The notes beneath the pieces were generated by a model. It had not been told where the DNA came from. It saw only the letters and a program-made list of their open reading frames with translations, and searched no databases. Made by a program: the position numbers and the translations under genes. From CAZUXY01 sp964624235 (lineage in GTDB: Bacteria > Spirochaetota > UBA4802 > UBA5368), in the NCBI GenBank assembly GCA_964624235.1, contig CAZUXY010000028.1, positions 1-60,841 on the forward strand: DNA of 60,841 nucleotides, read 5' to 3'. Positions 24,445 through 32,269 of the stretch are shown one piece after another (position 1 is the stretch's first letter; each line of letters begins with the position of its first letter).

Positions 24445-25952
24445 TTTTCGGTTTTTCGCATCAGTGTGATCGCAACGAATACTCCGTCGTGTTTCCCGGC
24501 GACTGTATTTTTTTCATGGATCAAGGTTTCCGCGTAATGGATTCTATTATGCGGTATTTTATGTTCTGAAGCCAGTATCTTTACGGTCTCCAGGACCAGC
24601 GCATCCAGTGAGCTGTTCCCGAACCCGCTGTCTCGGGTAACAGGATAAAGCGAGATGAAGGAAGAGGGGAAGAGGGATGCCGTCCTGGAAATCTCTTTCA
24701 ATTCAGCCATGGATTCACGGGTAATCGTGGTTTTATCGGGGGTGAAACTGACCAGTACTGTTTTGCTGATCTGAATAAAATGACGGCTGCCGGCAGCCTG
24801 CGGCGGGGAGAAGGGGTGTCTTTTTAGATACTGCATGCGCAAAAGGCCGCTCTTTTCTCCCAGAATCGTTATAATATCCGCATCAGCGGACATCGTCGTG
24901 AAACCGTTGTTGAGTTCATCACTACCTTTACCCCATGTTTTTGTTGCCAGGGCGAGAAGCACAAATATGTCGGGTGCGTCACCCGGTATCAGACGAAAGA
25001 ATGCGCAGTTTGCCGCCAGGTCGGCAGGCTCATAAAGACCCATTTCTTTTTCCATTTCTTCCTTGCGGGAATTGAGGAACATACCCGCTGCTTCCAGTGC
25101 GGCGGAAGGATCTTTTTTGATCCTGTTGACACCTTCCATCCATCCGGTAACGAATTTCTCAAAAGCTTCCCGCCGGTCCCTTATATTCGACTCGCGGGCC
25201 ATGAGCTCGTAAGCTATGACTCCCGGTGCGTCGGCCGTCGATATCAGGATGGCCTCGGTGTTTCCCTCTTTCGTATGGAGCTTTTTCTCAAGCACCGGGC
25301 CCGCATAACAATCGGCACGGTGGTTATTAAAATTGTGTGCCGCTAACGCTTCTGTAGGAGCATAAAGCCATTGTACTTCTTTTTCACTTATGCCGCACTG
25401 CATGAGCAGGCCCACAAGAAAGAAACAGGAGGGCGATCTGCGGACGCATGATATTCTTTTCCCCTTCAGTTGTACAGGGGACTTTATCGTTCCGCGGTGA
25501 TAGACCGCATGGGCCCCCCTTGAAGTTGCCGCAAGCATAAAGATGACCGGATTTATGGGACGCAGTACCGGTAATGAACGGGCCAGAAGGCCGGGGGTGG
25601 TCCAGAGTGCGTCGAGCCTGCCGCCCAGCAGATACTTGCAGCCCAGATCCCAGTTCTCTATGATAACGAAATCCACCCTGATACCCTGGGTGATGCTGAA
25701 AAAACTTTTCCCTGTGGCGGTGAGTCCCTGATTCTGTACAATGCCAGGGAGGAAGGCGGCGTTCGGCAAAATTCCTATTCTCAGCGTGCTGTCAGAGGTG
25801 ACGGCGGACAGCGGACACTTTCGCGTGCTGATGCCCGCCGGTTTTATCCCGGTGGGAACCCAGCCGCACGTTTTAATGATAATTACGCAAAAAACCGCGA
25901 TGATCGCGGCGATGAGCAACTTGCCGCTTCGGTGTATAATAAGGGACTTCAT
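24441..25952 (-). CDS. Periplasmic substrate-binding protein fused to a divergent OmpA-like domain
   Basis: 503 residues. An N-terminal membrane segment (about 11-30) is followed by a type-2 periplasmic binding fold of the NMT1/TauA kind (IGILPNAAFLPGI, LGGRLDALWTTPGLLARSLPV, LKGKRISCVRRSPSCFFL, DCYAGPVL). From about residue 400 an OmpA-like fold can be followed (VSFTPDKTTITRESMAELKEI, ILASEHKIPHNRIHYAET), but the usual peptidoglycan-binding Asp and Arg positions are not conserved. It may sense or hold a small ligand while attached to the envelope. It shares a four-base overlap with the prepilin peptidase gene. No ABC permease is nearby. Confidence 0.7.
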   Translation of the reverse strand: MKSLIIHRSGKLLIAAIIAVFCVIIIKTCGWVPTGIKPAGISTRKCPLSAVTSDSTLRIGILPNAAFLPGIVQNQGLTATGKSFFSITQGIRVDFVIIENWDLGCKYLLGGRLDALWTTPGLLARSLPVLRPINPVIFMLAATSRGAHAVYHRGTIKSPVQLKGKRISCVRRSPSCFFLVGLLMQCGISEKEVQWLYAPTEALAAHNFNNHRADCYAGPVLEKKLHTKEGNTEAILISTADAPGVIAYELMARESNIRDRREAFEKFVTGWMEGVNRIKKDPSAALEAAGMFLNSRKEEMEKEMGLYEPADLAANCAFFRLIPGDAPDIFVLLALATKTWGKGSDELNNGFTTMSADADIITILGEKSGLLRMQYLKRHPFSPPQAAGSRHFIQISKTVLVSFTPDKTTITRESMAELKEISRTASLFPSSFISLYPVTRDSGFGNSSLDALVLETVKILASEHKIPHNRIHYAETLIHEKNTVAGKHDGVFVAITLMRKTEK

Positions 25953-25976
25953 ATTGCGCTTCCTCGACCGGGGCGG

Positions 25977-26765
25977 TTACATGGCGACGTAGTAGTTTAT
26001 ACCGAAAAGCAGTATGTCTCCCCTCACGTTGATCGCCCTTCGGGGATCAGAGGTGGAGAGGCCGGCGTTGTTCTTTCCGTCATTGTCCGTGGGGAAAGAC
26101 CTCCCTTCCTGATGGATCCATTCCGCGGTGAGGGTGAACCTGGCGCCGATCGGTACCTCGGCCCCGAGGATCAGGTGGTATCCAACGAACTCCCGGTAAT
26201 AACGGTCCCTGGTGTTGTCTGAAAGGCCCACATCGGTGTTCATATTAAAAGGAAGGGCGCCCTGGTCGGGGTTGGATTGCTCCATGTTGAAATACGCCAT
26301 GTGAAAGGTCCCGCCGGCACCTAAATAAAAATAGGTCCTTTTCTTCAGGGGCATAATGAGCCCGATGGTGGCGGGCAGGGAATGCTGGAAAGTACTTATC
26401 TCTAATTTGTTCTTTACGCCGCCGTTGGGAGTGATACTTCCCTCTTTGGCGGCACTGGTAGTGGTATAGTGCCATCCCAGCCGTATAAGGAAAAAGTTGA
26501 ATTGATAGCGGACATTGAGTCCCAACACCGGCGCATAGGGTACGCTGATCTGGGAAACGCCGGTACCCGGATTGGCCTGCTGGTACGCTTTCATGGCGGT
26601 GTTGTACCGGGTTATCATATCGTCAATGTTGTTGGGTGCATAGGTGAAACCGGCATTGATCCCCAGTGAAAATTCACCTATTGCGAATACCGGTACCGCG
26701 GTCACTGAAATAAACAGAACCAGTACGGTAATTTTGATCAGGGATGTGGCAATATTGCGTTTCAT
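25977..26765 (-). CDS. Outer-membrane beta-barrel protein 1 of a tandem trio
   Basis: 262 residues with a signal peptide (about 1-28, ending VFAIG). The body is an alternating-strand pattern with many Gly and aromatic residues (LGINAGFTYAP, YQFNFFLIRLGWHYTT, FYLGAGGTFHMAYF) and ends DILLFGINYYVAM, close to the aromatic terminus expected for barrel assembly. The layout matches small 8- to 10-strand barrels of the OmpW or Opacity type. Two similar genes lie upstream in the same direction. Confidence 0.75.
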   Translation of the reverse strand: MKRNIATSLIKITVLVLFISVTAVPVFAIGEFSLGINAGFTYAPNNIDDMITRYNTAMKAYQQANPGTGVSQISVPYAPVLGLNVRYQFNFFLIRLGWHYTTTSAAKEGSITPNGGVKNKLEISTFQHSLPATIGLIMPLKKRTYFYLGAGGTFHMAYFNMEQSNPDQGALPFNMNTDVGLSDNTRDRYYREFVGYHLILGAEVPIGARFTLTAEWIHQEGRSFPTDNDGKNNAGLSTSDPRRAINVRGDILLFGINYYVAM

Positions 26766-26913
26766 TCTGTGTTAACCACGGTTTTTAACGCCAAACACGT
26801 ATGGTCACCTTTAAAAATTAGAATTTTCCGAAATACCACTATTGTAAATTCTGATTTTATCCTTAACATGTACCCACAAGGGAACAACTAAAATGTGATA
26901 ATTTGAGGTTCCC

Positions 26914-27660
26914 TTATATTGAGTAAAAATAATAGGCGATACCAAAGCTAAACCGGTAGCCGGTGAAGTCGATTCTTGAGAAATCCACGTCTCCGTCGCT
27001 CCTTTTCCCGTCTTTAATGGTCGATGTGGTGCCCTTGTAATACGAAAGCGAGGTGTTCAGTGCGAGCTTTTCAGTCAGAAAATACTCGCTTTCGACCAGC
27101 AGCACCAGGGGGAATGCGTATCCTGAAAAAGATCCCCTTATCACCGTGCCCGCCCCGTTTTCGAACCTGTTGGTGTATATGCCGTATCCGAAGGCCATAC
27201 CGCAGCTGAAGGATATTTTCACGTCCTTCCAGAAAGGAATGGAAAGCCCCAGGGTAAGGGGAACGTCGTACATGGTAAGCGCGTATCTGCATTTCAGCGT
27301 ATCGATCCCCGCGTTATCGTAAAGGGTTTTCCCATCCCCTCCCCAGACGCTCCGGGTGTAATTGCCGGCAAGACGCATGTAGAAATAATCGAAGAAAAGG
27401 GCCCTCACCTCTAAACCAGCGCTGACCGCCAGCAGGCGTTTGATCTCGCTTGTGGAATAGCCGTCCATGGACTTGTTGATCCCGTCGATGCCGCTGGTGG
27501 TGTTGAAATACTGTTCCTGCGAACTTGAGTGCAGGTTGCCTCCCGCTGAAGGCATAAAGCCGCCATGGGCCCCCACGGAATAATTTACCACCGCCGCGTG
27601 CGCCACGGCCGCAGCGAGGGTGATTGACAGAACCAGTCCTGTTGGAATTAATCGTTTCAT
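26914..27660 (-). CDS. Outer-membrane beta-barrel protein 2 of a tandem trio
   Basis: 248 residues; signal peptide about 1-22 (ending AHA). Strand pattern and layout parallel the neighbours: YSVGAHGGFMPSAGG near the N-terminus, ALFFDYFYMRLAGNYTRSVWGG, LTLGLSIPFWKDVKISFSCG, and a terminal FSFGIAYYFYSI ending in alternating aromatics. A 13-base gap separates it from the third barrel upstream, so these two are likely co-transcribed. No ligand is predictable. Confidence 0.75.
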   Translation of the reverse strand: MKRLIPTGLVLSITLAAAVAHAAVVNYSVGAHGGFMPSAGGNLHSSSQEQYFNTTSGIDGINKSMDGYSTSEIKRLLAVSAGLEVRALFFDYFYMRLAGNYTRSVWGGDGKTLYDNAGIDTLKCRYALTMYDVPLTLGLSIPFWKDVKISFSCGMAFGYGIYTNRFENGAGTVIRGSFSGYAFPLVLLVESEYFLTEKLALNTSLSYYKGTTSTIKDGKRSDGDVDFSRIDFTGYRFSFGIAYYFYSI

Positions 27661-27673
27661 TTATCTGTCGGTA

Positions 27674-28330
27674 CTACCACACATAATACATTATGCCCGC
27701 CAGCAGGCGGTGCCCCGAAAAATCGATATAGAAATTGTCCCAGGTCTGGGGTGCGGTCACGGTGTTCGCGGCCGGTTCAGACCGTGCGTCCAGGTACTGC
27801 CACTCCATATACAGCCGTACGGTAGAGGTGATATAAATCTGAATGCCCGTGATGAAGCCGAACCCCAGCGCCGTTGCATCGATATCCGTGGATGTGGACG
27901 TAGTCACCGTCCCGTTACCGATGAAATAGGCGATCCCTCCTCCCATGTAAAACTCTCCGATGTCCTGGACGGGGAAGTTCAGCCCGATAAAGCAGGGTAT
28001 TTCGGTATAGGTGATCCGGTACCTTTGAACGGGATCGTTGGGATCGCTGTTCTCGAGCACCCTGCCTTTATTCAGGATAAAAGATGTATCCACCCCGGTC
28101 CTGAGGAATAGAAAACGGTAGTTGGCCTTGAAGGCGAAACCGATCAGATAATTGTTCTGGGGGTCCAGCTCGAAACCGCCATTATAATCGGAGAGTCTTC
28201 CCACATTGTGATGCGCTCCAAGATGGAGCCCGAGGCCGATGTGCTGCCGGGGGTATGCCAGGACCGGCCACATGAGCAGCAAAACAATTAAAGGGAACAA
28301 CCGTCGCTTGTGCATATCTCTTAAGGTCAA
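27674..28330 (-). CDS. Outer-membrane beta-barrel protein 3 of a tandem trio
   Basis: 218 residues with a signal peptide (about 1-25). Strands include IGLGLHLGAHHNVG, AFKANYRFLFLRTGVDTSFI, CFIGLNFPVQDIGEFYMGGGIAYF and a terminal HRLLAGIMYYVW. It is the most upstream of the three. About 90 bases of spacer separate it from a zinc-ribbon gene further upstream. Sequence identity between the trio is low, but length, order of strands and endings agree. Confidence 0.75.
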   Translation of the reverse strand: MTLRDMHKRRLFPLIVLLLMWPVLAYPRQHIGLGLHLGAHHNVGRLSDYNGGFELDPQNNYLIGFAFKANYRFLFLRTGVDTSFILNKGRVLENSDPNDPVQRYRITYTEIPCFIGLNFPVQDIGEFYMGGGIAYFIGNGTVTTSTSTDIDATALGFGFITGIQIYITSTVRLYMEWQYLDARSEPAANTVTAPQTWDNFYIDFSGHRLLAGIMYYVW

Positions 28331-28420
28331 CCTTGTACGGCCTGGATTGGCGGTAGCTATAGAAATATCATGTGAATGAGTAATACGTCAAGAATAATAT
28401 TGGATACGGGAAAAGCAGGA

Positions 28421-28732
28421 CTAAATGCTTTTGAACAGATCATCCGCCTTCTTTTTACTGACGAGGCGGTCATAATCGTCGTAATCCACGAACACCAGTT
28501 GCGGAAGCTTTTTTCTGGTTCTTGAAACGATCTCGTGCGCCTTCCCGCCCCTGGCGTCGCGGGAGGTCACGTATTTTATCGAACGCCCGCATTTAGGGCA
28601 CTCAATGAGGTTTTCAAGCCTGATGCCGATCTCCCTGCATCCCGGACAGAACCCGAATTTATCATCAACCACGATAATATGATCTTCAATCTCCTTGACG
28701 TCGATCTCGGCCCAGGTCCTCAGATATTCCAT
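28421..28732 (-). CDS. Small zinc-ribbon protein
   Basis: 103 residues from ATG 28732, chosen because GGAGGGAAAGA precedes it; a frame to 28864 would run close to the divergent hemC start. One zinc ribbon is formed by CPGC (around residue 30) and CPKC (around residue 48). The N-terminal part is acidic (DVKEIEDHIIVVDD) and the C-terminal part basic and mixed. Family not recognised. It is divergent from hemC, about 170 bases away. Confidence 0.65.
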   Translation of the reverse strand: MEYLRTWAEIDVKEIEDHIIVVDDKFGFCPGCREIGIRLENLIECPKCGRSIKYVTSRDARGGKAHEIVSRTRKKLPQLVFVDYDDYDRLVSKKKADDLFKSI

Positions 28733-28899
28733 TCTTTCCCTCCGGATACCTACGGTTGTGTGGGTGCAGTATACTATTGCGGTCCGCCGGCAGGCAACCA
28801 GTTTTTCGTGAGCCGTATCCCGAACCTGATATTTTAAGGCGCACCCTCGGATGAGTTTTATCAACTTGACATTTGATTCTTCCCCGCCACACTGTTGCC

Positions 28900-29799
28900 A
28901 TGATACGGATAGGTACCAGAGGGAGCGAGCTCGCCCTGTGGCAGGCGAACTTCGTCGCCCGGAGCCTGGGGCGGGAATCCACGGTGATAGTGGTGATTAA
29001 AACCAGCGGTGACAGGATACGCGATATATCATTCGATAAAATGGAAGGCAAAGGTTTTTTCACCAAAGAGATTGAAGAAGCGCTGCTGAAAGAAGAGGTC
29101 GACCTCGCGGTCCATTCCATGAAGGACCTGCCCACCGAAGAAACGCCGGGACTAAGGATCGCGGCCGTTATGCGGCGGGAAGACCCTTCGGATGTGCTGC
29201 TGGTAAGAAACGATAAGTATACCGGCGAGGGGTTCCCGCCGATTGCCGAAGGAGCGGTCGTGGGGACCAGCTCGCTCCGCAGGGCCGCACAGATACGCAA
29301 CGTGAACCGTTCAGTCAGGGTGGAACCCCTGCGCGGGAATGTAACTACCAGGGTAAGGCGTCTTCAAGAAGGAAAGTTCGACGCCATAATCCTGGCGCGG
29401 GCGGGCCTGTTACGCCTTGGTATCAGCCTCAGCGGCTGCACGCCGGTGGTGCTCCCTTTCAGCTTTTTTCTCCCCGCGCCGGCCCAGGGGGCCCTGGCGC
29501 TTCAGATCAGAAGCGCTGATGAAGTATTGTCCCGCGCGGTTGATAAACTGAACGATCCCGAAACCGGGAAAGCGGTCAGTGCGGAGAGGGCCTTTCTGAA
29601 GCATTTCGGCGGGGGATGCCATGTGCCCCTGGGGGCTTTAGCCAATACGGACGGAGACGGCATCCATTTGAGCGGGGTCGTCGCTTCGGTAAACGGCGAA
29701 AAGCTGATACGCGGGGCCGTGACAGGGAAAGACCCGGAAACCACGGGGGAGATGCTGGCACTACAGTTGAAGAATGAAGGAGCGGAAGGGCTTTTATGA
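28900..29799 (+). CDS. hemC: Porphobilinogen deaminase (hydroxymethylbilane synthase)
   Basis: 299 residues from ATG 28900; the alternative at 28873 adds nine residues not seen in the family. It links four porphobilinogens into hydroxymethylbilane. Motifs: RIGTRGSELALWQA, VHSMKDLPTEE, GTSSLRRAAQI and the dipyrromethane cofactor cysteine in FGGGCHVPLGA. The ribosome site is weak. The stop overlaps the next gene (ATGA), so the two haem genes are coupled. hemA is not in the window. Confidence 0.96.
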   Translation: MIRIGTRGSELALWQANFVARSLGRESTVIVVIKTSGDRIRDISFDKMEGKGFFTKEIEEALLKEEVDLAVHSMKDLPTEETPGLRIAAVMRREDPSDVLLVRNDKYTGEGFPPIAEGAVVGTSSLRRAAQIRNVNRSVRVEPLRGNVTTRVRRLQEGKFDAIILARAGLLRLGISLSGCTPVVLPFSFFLPAPAQGALALQIRSADEVLSRAVDKLNDPETGKAVSAERAFLKHFGGGCHVPLGALANTDGDGIHLSGVVASVNGEKLIRGAVTGKDPETTGEMLALQLKNEGAEGLL

Positions 29800-31286
29800 A
29801 AAAGATCGGTATGGTATACCTGGTGGGCGCCGGGCCGGGGGACCCTGGCCTCATAACCGTGAAGGGAATGGAAGCGCTCCGTACGGCTGAATGCGTTATA
29901 TACGATTTTCTCGCCAGTCCGTTGCTTTTGAATGACGTCACGGGTGAAAAGATATATGTAGGGAAACAGGGCGGCGATCACACCATGTCCCAGGATGAAA
30001 TAAACGGTCTGATAATCGGCAGGGCCCTTGAGGGGAAAACCGTGGTGCGCCTGAAAGGAGGGGATCCTTTCATTTTCGGGCGGGGAGGAGAAGAGGCCGA
30101 GGAACTGGTGAAGCACGGTGTCCCTTTCAGGATAATACCGGGCATCTCCTCTTTCTATTCAGCACCCGCCTATGCGGGTATCCCCGTAACCCACAGGGAT
30201 TACGCCAATGCCTTCGAGGTGATCACCGGTCACCGCAGGGCCGATTCGCCCGAAGAGGAGGTGAACCTGCCGGAGTACAATCCCCTGAAGACCTTCGCCT
30301 TCCTCATGGGAATGAAAAACATTTCGGCGATTACCGGTGAACTGATACATAAGAAGGGGTTCCCCCCCTCCACTCCGGCCGCCGTCATCACCTGGGGCAC
30401 CACGCCGCGGCAGCGGGTCGTAGCCGCGGATCTTGCCGGCCTTCCCTCCGCTGTGGAACAGGCGCGTCTGATACCGCCGGCCATAATACTGGTGGGGGGT
30501 GTCGTGAAACTCAGGGAAAGCCTTAGATGGTTTGATGTGCTGCCCCTCTTCGGCAGGCGTATAGTCGTTACCAGGACCAGGGAACAGGCGTCGGTGTTGT
30601 CGGCGAAGCTGTCACACCTGGGCGCGGAAGTCGTCGAGCTGCCCACGATCGTCATCAAACCCGTTGCCGATATGGCGCCGCTCCATGCGTCCATGAACCG
30701 GCTCCCCGGTTACGGATGGATACTCTTCACGTCCCAGAACGCGGTGCATATCTTTTTCAAAGAACTGTACGGTCTGGGGAAGGACGCCCGCGGCCTTTCG
30801 CCGTGCAGGGTAGGGGCCATCGGCAGCGCCACCGCCCGGGAACTGGAACGGTACGGGGTCGTCGCCGACCTGGTCCCGCGTGAGTTTGTGGCCGAGGCGC
30901 TGGTCGATGAGTTGGGACGAAGAGGAGTCTCCGGTGTCAGGGTACTGCTTCCCTGCGCCAGTGAGGCGAGGCTGACACTCCCCGAAGGGCTGGCCGCACT
31001 GGGGGCGACCGTGGACAGGATACCGATCTATGATACGGTGCCGCCCGATCCTCCTGAAGGCGAACTGCGGGAACTGGTCCGCTCGGCGGACATCGTTACC
31101 TTCACCAGTTCGTCTACGGCGCGGAATTTTTTCAGCATCTTCGACGGGACCCCTGCGCTCTGCGCGAGTATAGGGCCGGTTACCTCGAAATCAGTAAGGG
31201 AAGCGGGCGCCGAGGCGGCCATAGAGGCGAAGGAGTATACAATCGACGGCCTGGTGAAAGCGATAGTTTCCCATTACGGAGGATGA
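29796..31286 (+). CDS. cobA-hemD: Fused uroporphyrinogen-III C-methyltransferase / uroporphyrinogen-III synthase
   Basis: 496 residues. The first ~245 are a SAM uroporphyrinogen-III methyltransferase (LVGAGPGDPGLITVKG, VVRLKGGDPFIFGRGGEE, GIPVTHRDY), which makes precorrin-2 for sirohaem or cobalamin. The rest is HemD, which closes hydroxymethylbilane to uroporphyrinogen III (RRIVVTRTREQASVLSAKL, TSQNAVHIFF, FTSSSTARNFF). The fusion puts the haem step and the branch to corrins on one chain; it is known in many bacteria. The next gene starts after one base. Confidence 0.95.
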   Translation: MKKIGMVYLVGAGPGDPGLITVKGMEALRTAECVIYDFLASPLLLNDVTGEKIYVGKQGGDHTMSQDEINGLIIGRALEGKTVVRLKGGDPFIFGRGGEEAEELVKHGVPFRIIPGISSFYSAPAYAGIPVTHRDYANAFEVITGHRRADSPEEEVNLPEYNPLKTFAFLMGMKNISAITGELIHKKGFPPSTPAAVITWGTTPRQRVVAADLAGLPSAVEQARLIPPAIILVGGVVKLRESLRWFDVLPLFGRRIVVTRTREQASVLSAKLSHLGAEVVELPTIVIKPVADMAPLHASMNRLPGYGWILFTSQNAVHIFFKELYGLGKDARGLSPCRVGAIGSATARELERYGVVADLVPREFVAEALVDELGRRGVSGVRVLLPCASEARLTLPEGLAALGATVDRIPIYDTVPPDPPEGELRELVRSADIVTFTSSSTARNFFSIFDGTPALCASIGPVTSKSVREAGAEAAIEAKEYTIDGLVKAIVSHYGG

Positions 31287-31287
31287 T

Positions 31288-32268
31288 ATGAAGGTACTGG
31301 TAACCGGTGGGTCGGGATTTCTCGGCACCAATGTGGTGCTGCAGTGTCTGAAGCAAAACTGGAAGGTCAGGGTCTACGCGCTTCAGGGTGCGGAAACCCG
31401 TTTCGTCAGCCTTAAGGGAGTGGAACTGGTCTATGGTGATGTAGCCGACCCCGCTGCGGTACGTAACGCCCTGAAAGGAACGGATGCCGTCATTCATGTC
31501 GCCGGCGACACCTCCTTCTGGAAAAAACGTTTCGAACGCCAGCGCCGCACCAATGTCGAAGGCGCAAGGACCGTCATGCGGGCGGCCCTGGATCGGGGAA
31601 TAAAACGGGTAGTGCATACCAGCACCGTCGATACTCTCGGTTTTAATCCTGCCGGCCTTGCCGATGAAACATGGAAAGAGTATAATTATTCGGGCTGGGG
31701 ATACAACTACGCCGACTCCAAACGGGAAGGGGAACGGCTCGCCCTCGCGTTCATGGAAAAGGGACTTGAGGTGGTGGTGATCCAGCCCGGCAGCATGCTG
31801 GGCCCATACGACCATACCCTGCAGTTCGGCCGGCTCTTCATGGATATCAGGGACGGCAAAGTGCCGGCGGTGCTTCCGGGCGGCGCTCCCTGGGCCCATG
31901 TGGAAGAGGTGGCGAAGGCCCATGTGACGGCGTTGCAGAAGGGACGTCCCGGCGAGCGGTATATCTGCGGTGGTGTGAATGAGTCATACAGGACCCTATT
32001 CGATACCATAGCACGATCCATGGGAGTCAACGCCCCCCGCTTCACCATGTCGCCGCGTGTTACTCTAGCCTACGGTTATCTTATGGAATTCCTTTCGAAC
32101 TTCACCAACCGCCCGCCCGACCTCAACCCCGGCCAGGCGCGGTACATGTCGGTCTTTCCTCAATATGATTCCTCGAAGGCGCAGAAGAAACTGGGCTTCA
32201 AGATTGTCCCGCTTGAACGGATGGTGAACGACGCACGGGACTGGTACCGGGCCAACGGTTTTCTGTAG
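31288..32268 (+). CDS. NAD-dependent epimerase/dehydratase (extended SDR)
   Basis: 326 residues. The Rossmann start MKVLVTGGSGFLGTNVVLQ, a VIHVAGDTSFW segment, and the YxxxK pair in YNYADSKREGERLAL are typical of extended short-chain dehydrogenases, nearest in feel to dihydroflavonol-reductase- or HpnA-like enzymes acting on sugars, lipids or isoprenoids. It starts one base after cobA-hemD and probably rides on the haem operon without a known link. Its end is two bases from the convergent C45 gene. Confidence 0.85.
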   Translation: MKVLVTGGSGFLGTNVVLQCLKQNWKVRVYALQGAETRFVSLKGVELVYGDVADPAAVRNALKGTDAVIHVAGDTSFWKKRFERQRRTNVEGARTVMRAALDRGIKRVVHTSTVDTLGFNPAGLADETWKEYNYSGWGYNYADSKREGERLALAFMEKGLEVVVIQPGSMLGPYDHTLQFGRLFMDIRDGKVPAVLPGGAPWAHVEEVAKAHVTALQKGRPGERYICGGVNESYRTLFDTIARSMGVNAPRFTMSPRVTLAYGYLMEFLSNFTNRPPDLNPGQARYMSVFPQYDSSKAQKKLGFKIVPLERMVNDARDWYRANGFL

Positions 32269-32269
32269 T

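Noticed and set aside
28866..28894. Sigma-70 promoter just before hemC
   Set aside because: TTGACA at 28866-28871 is perfect, but the -10 position 17 bases on reads ACACTG and lies only five bases before the ATG, so a normal leader is impossible.
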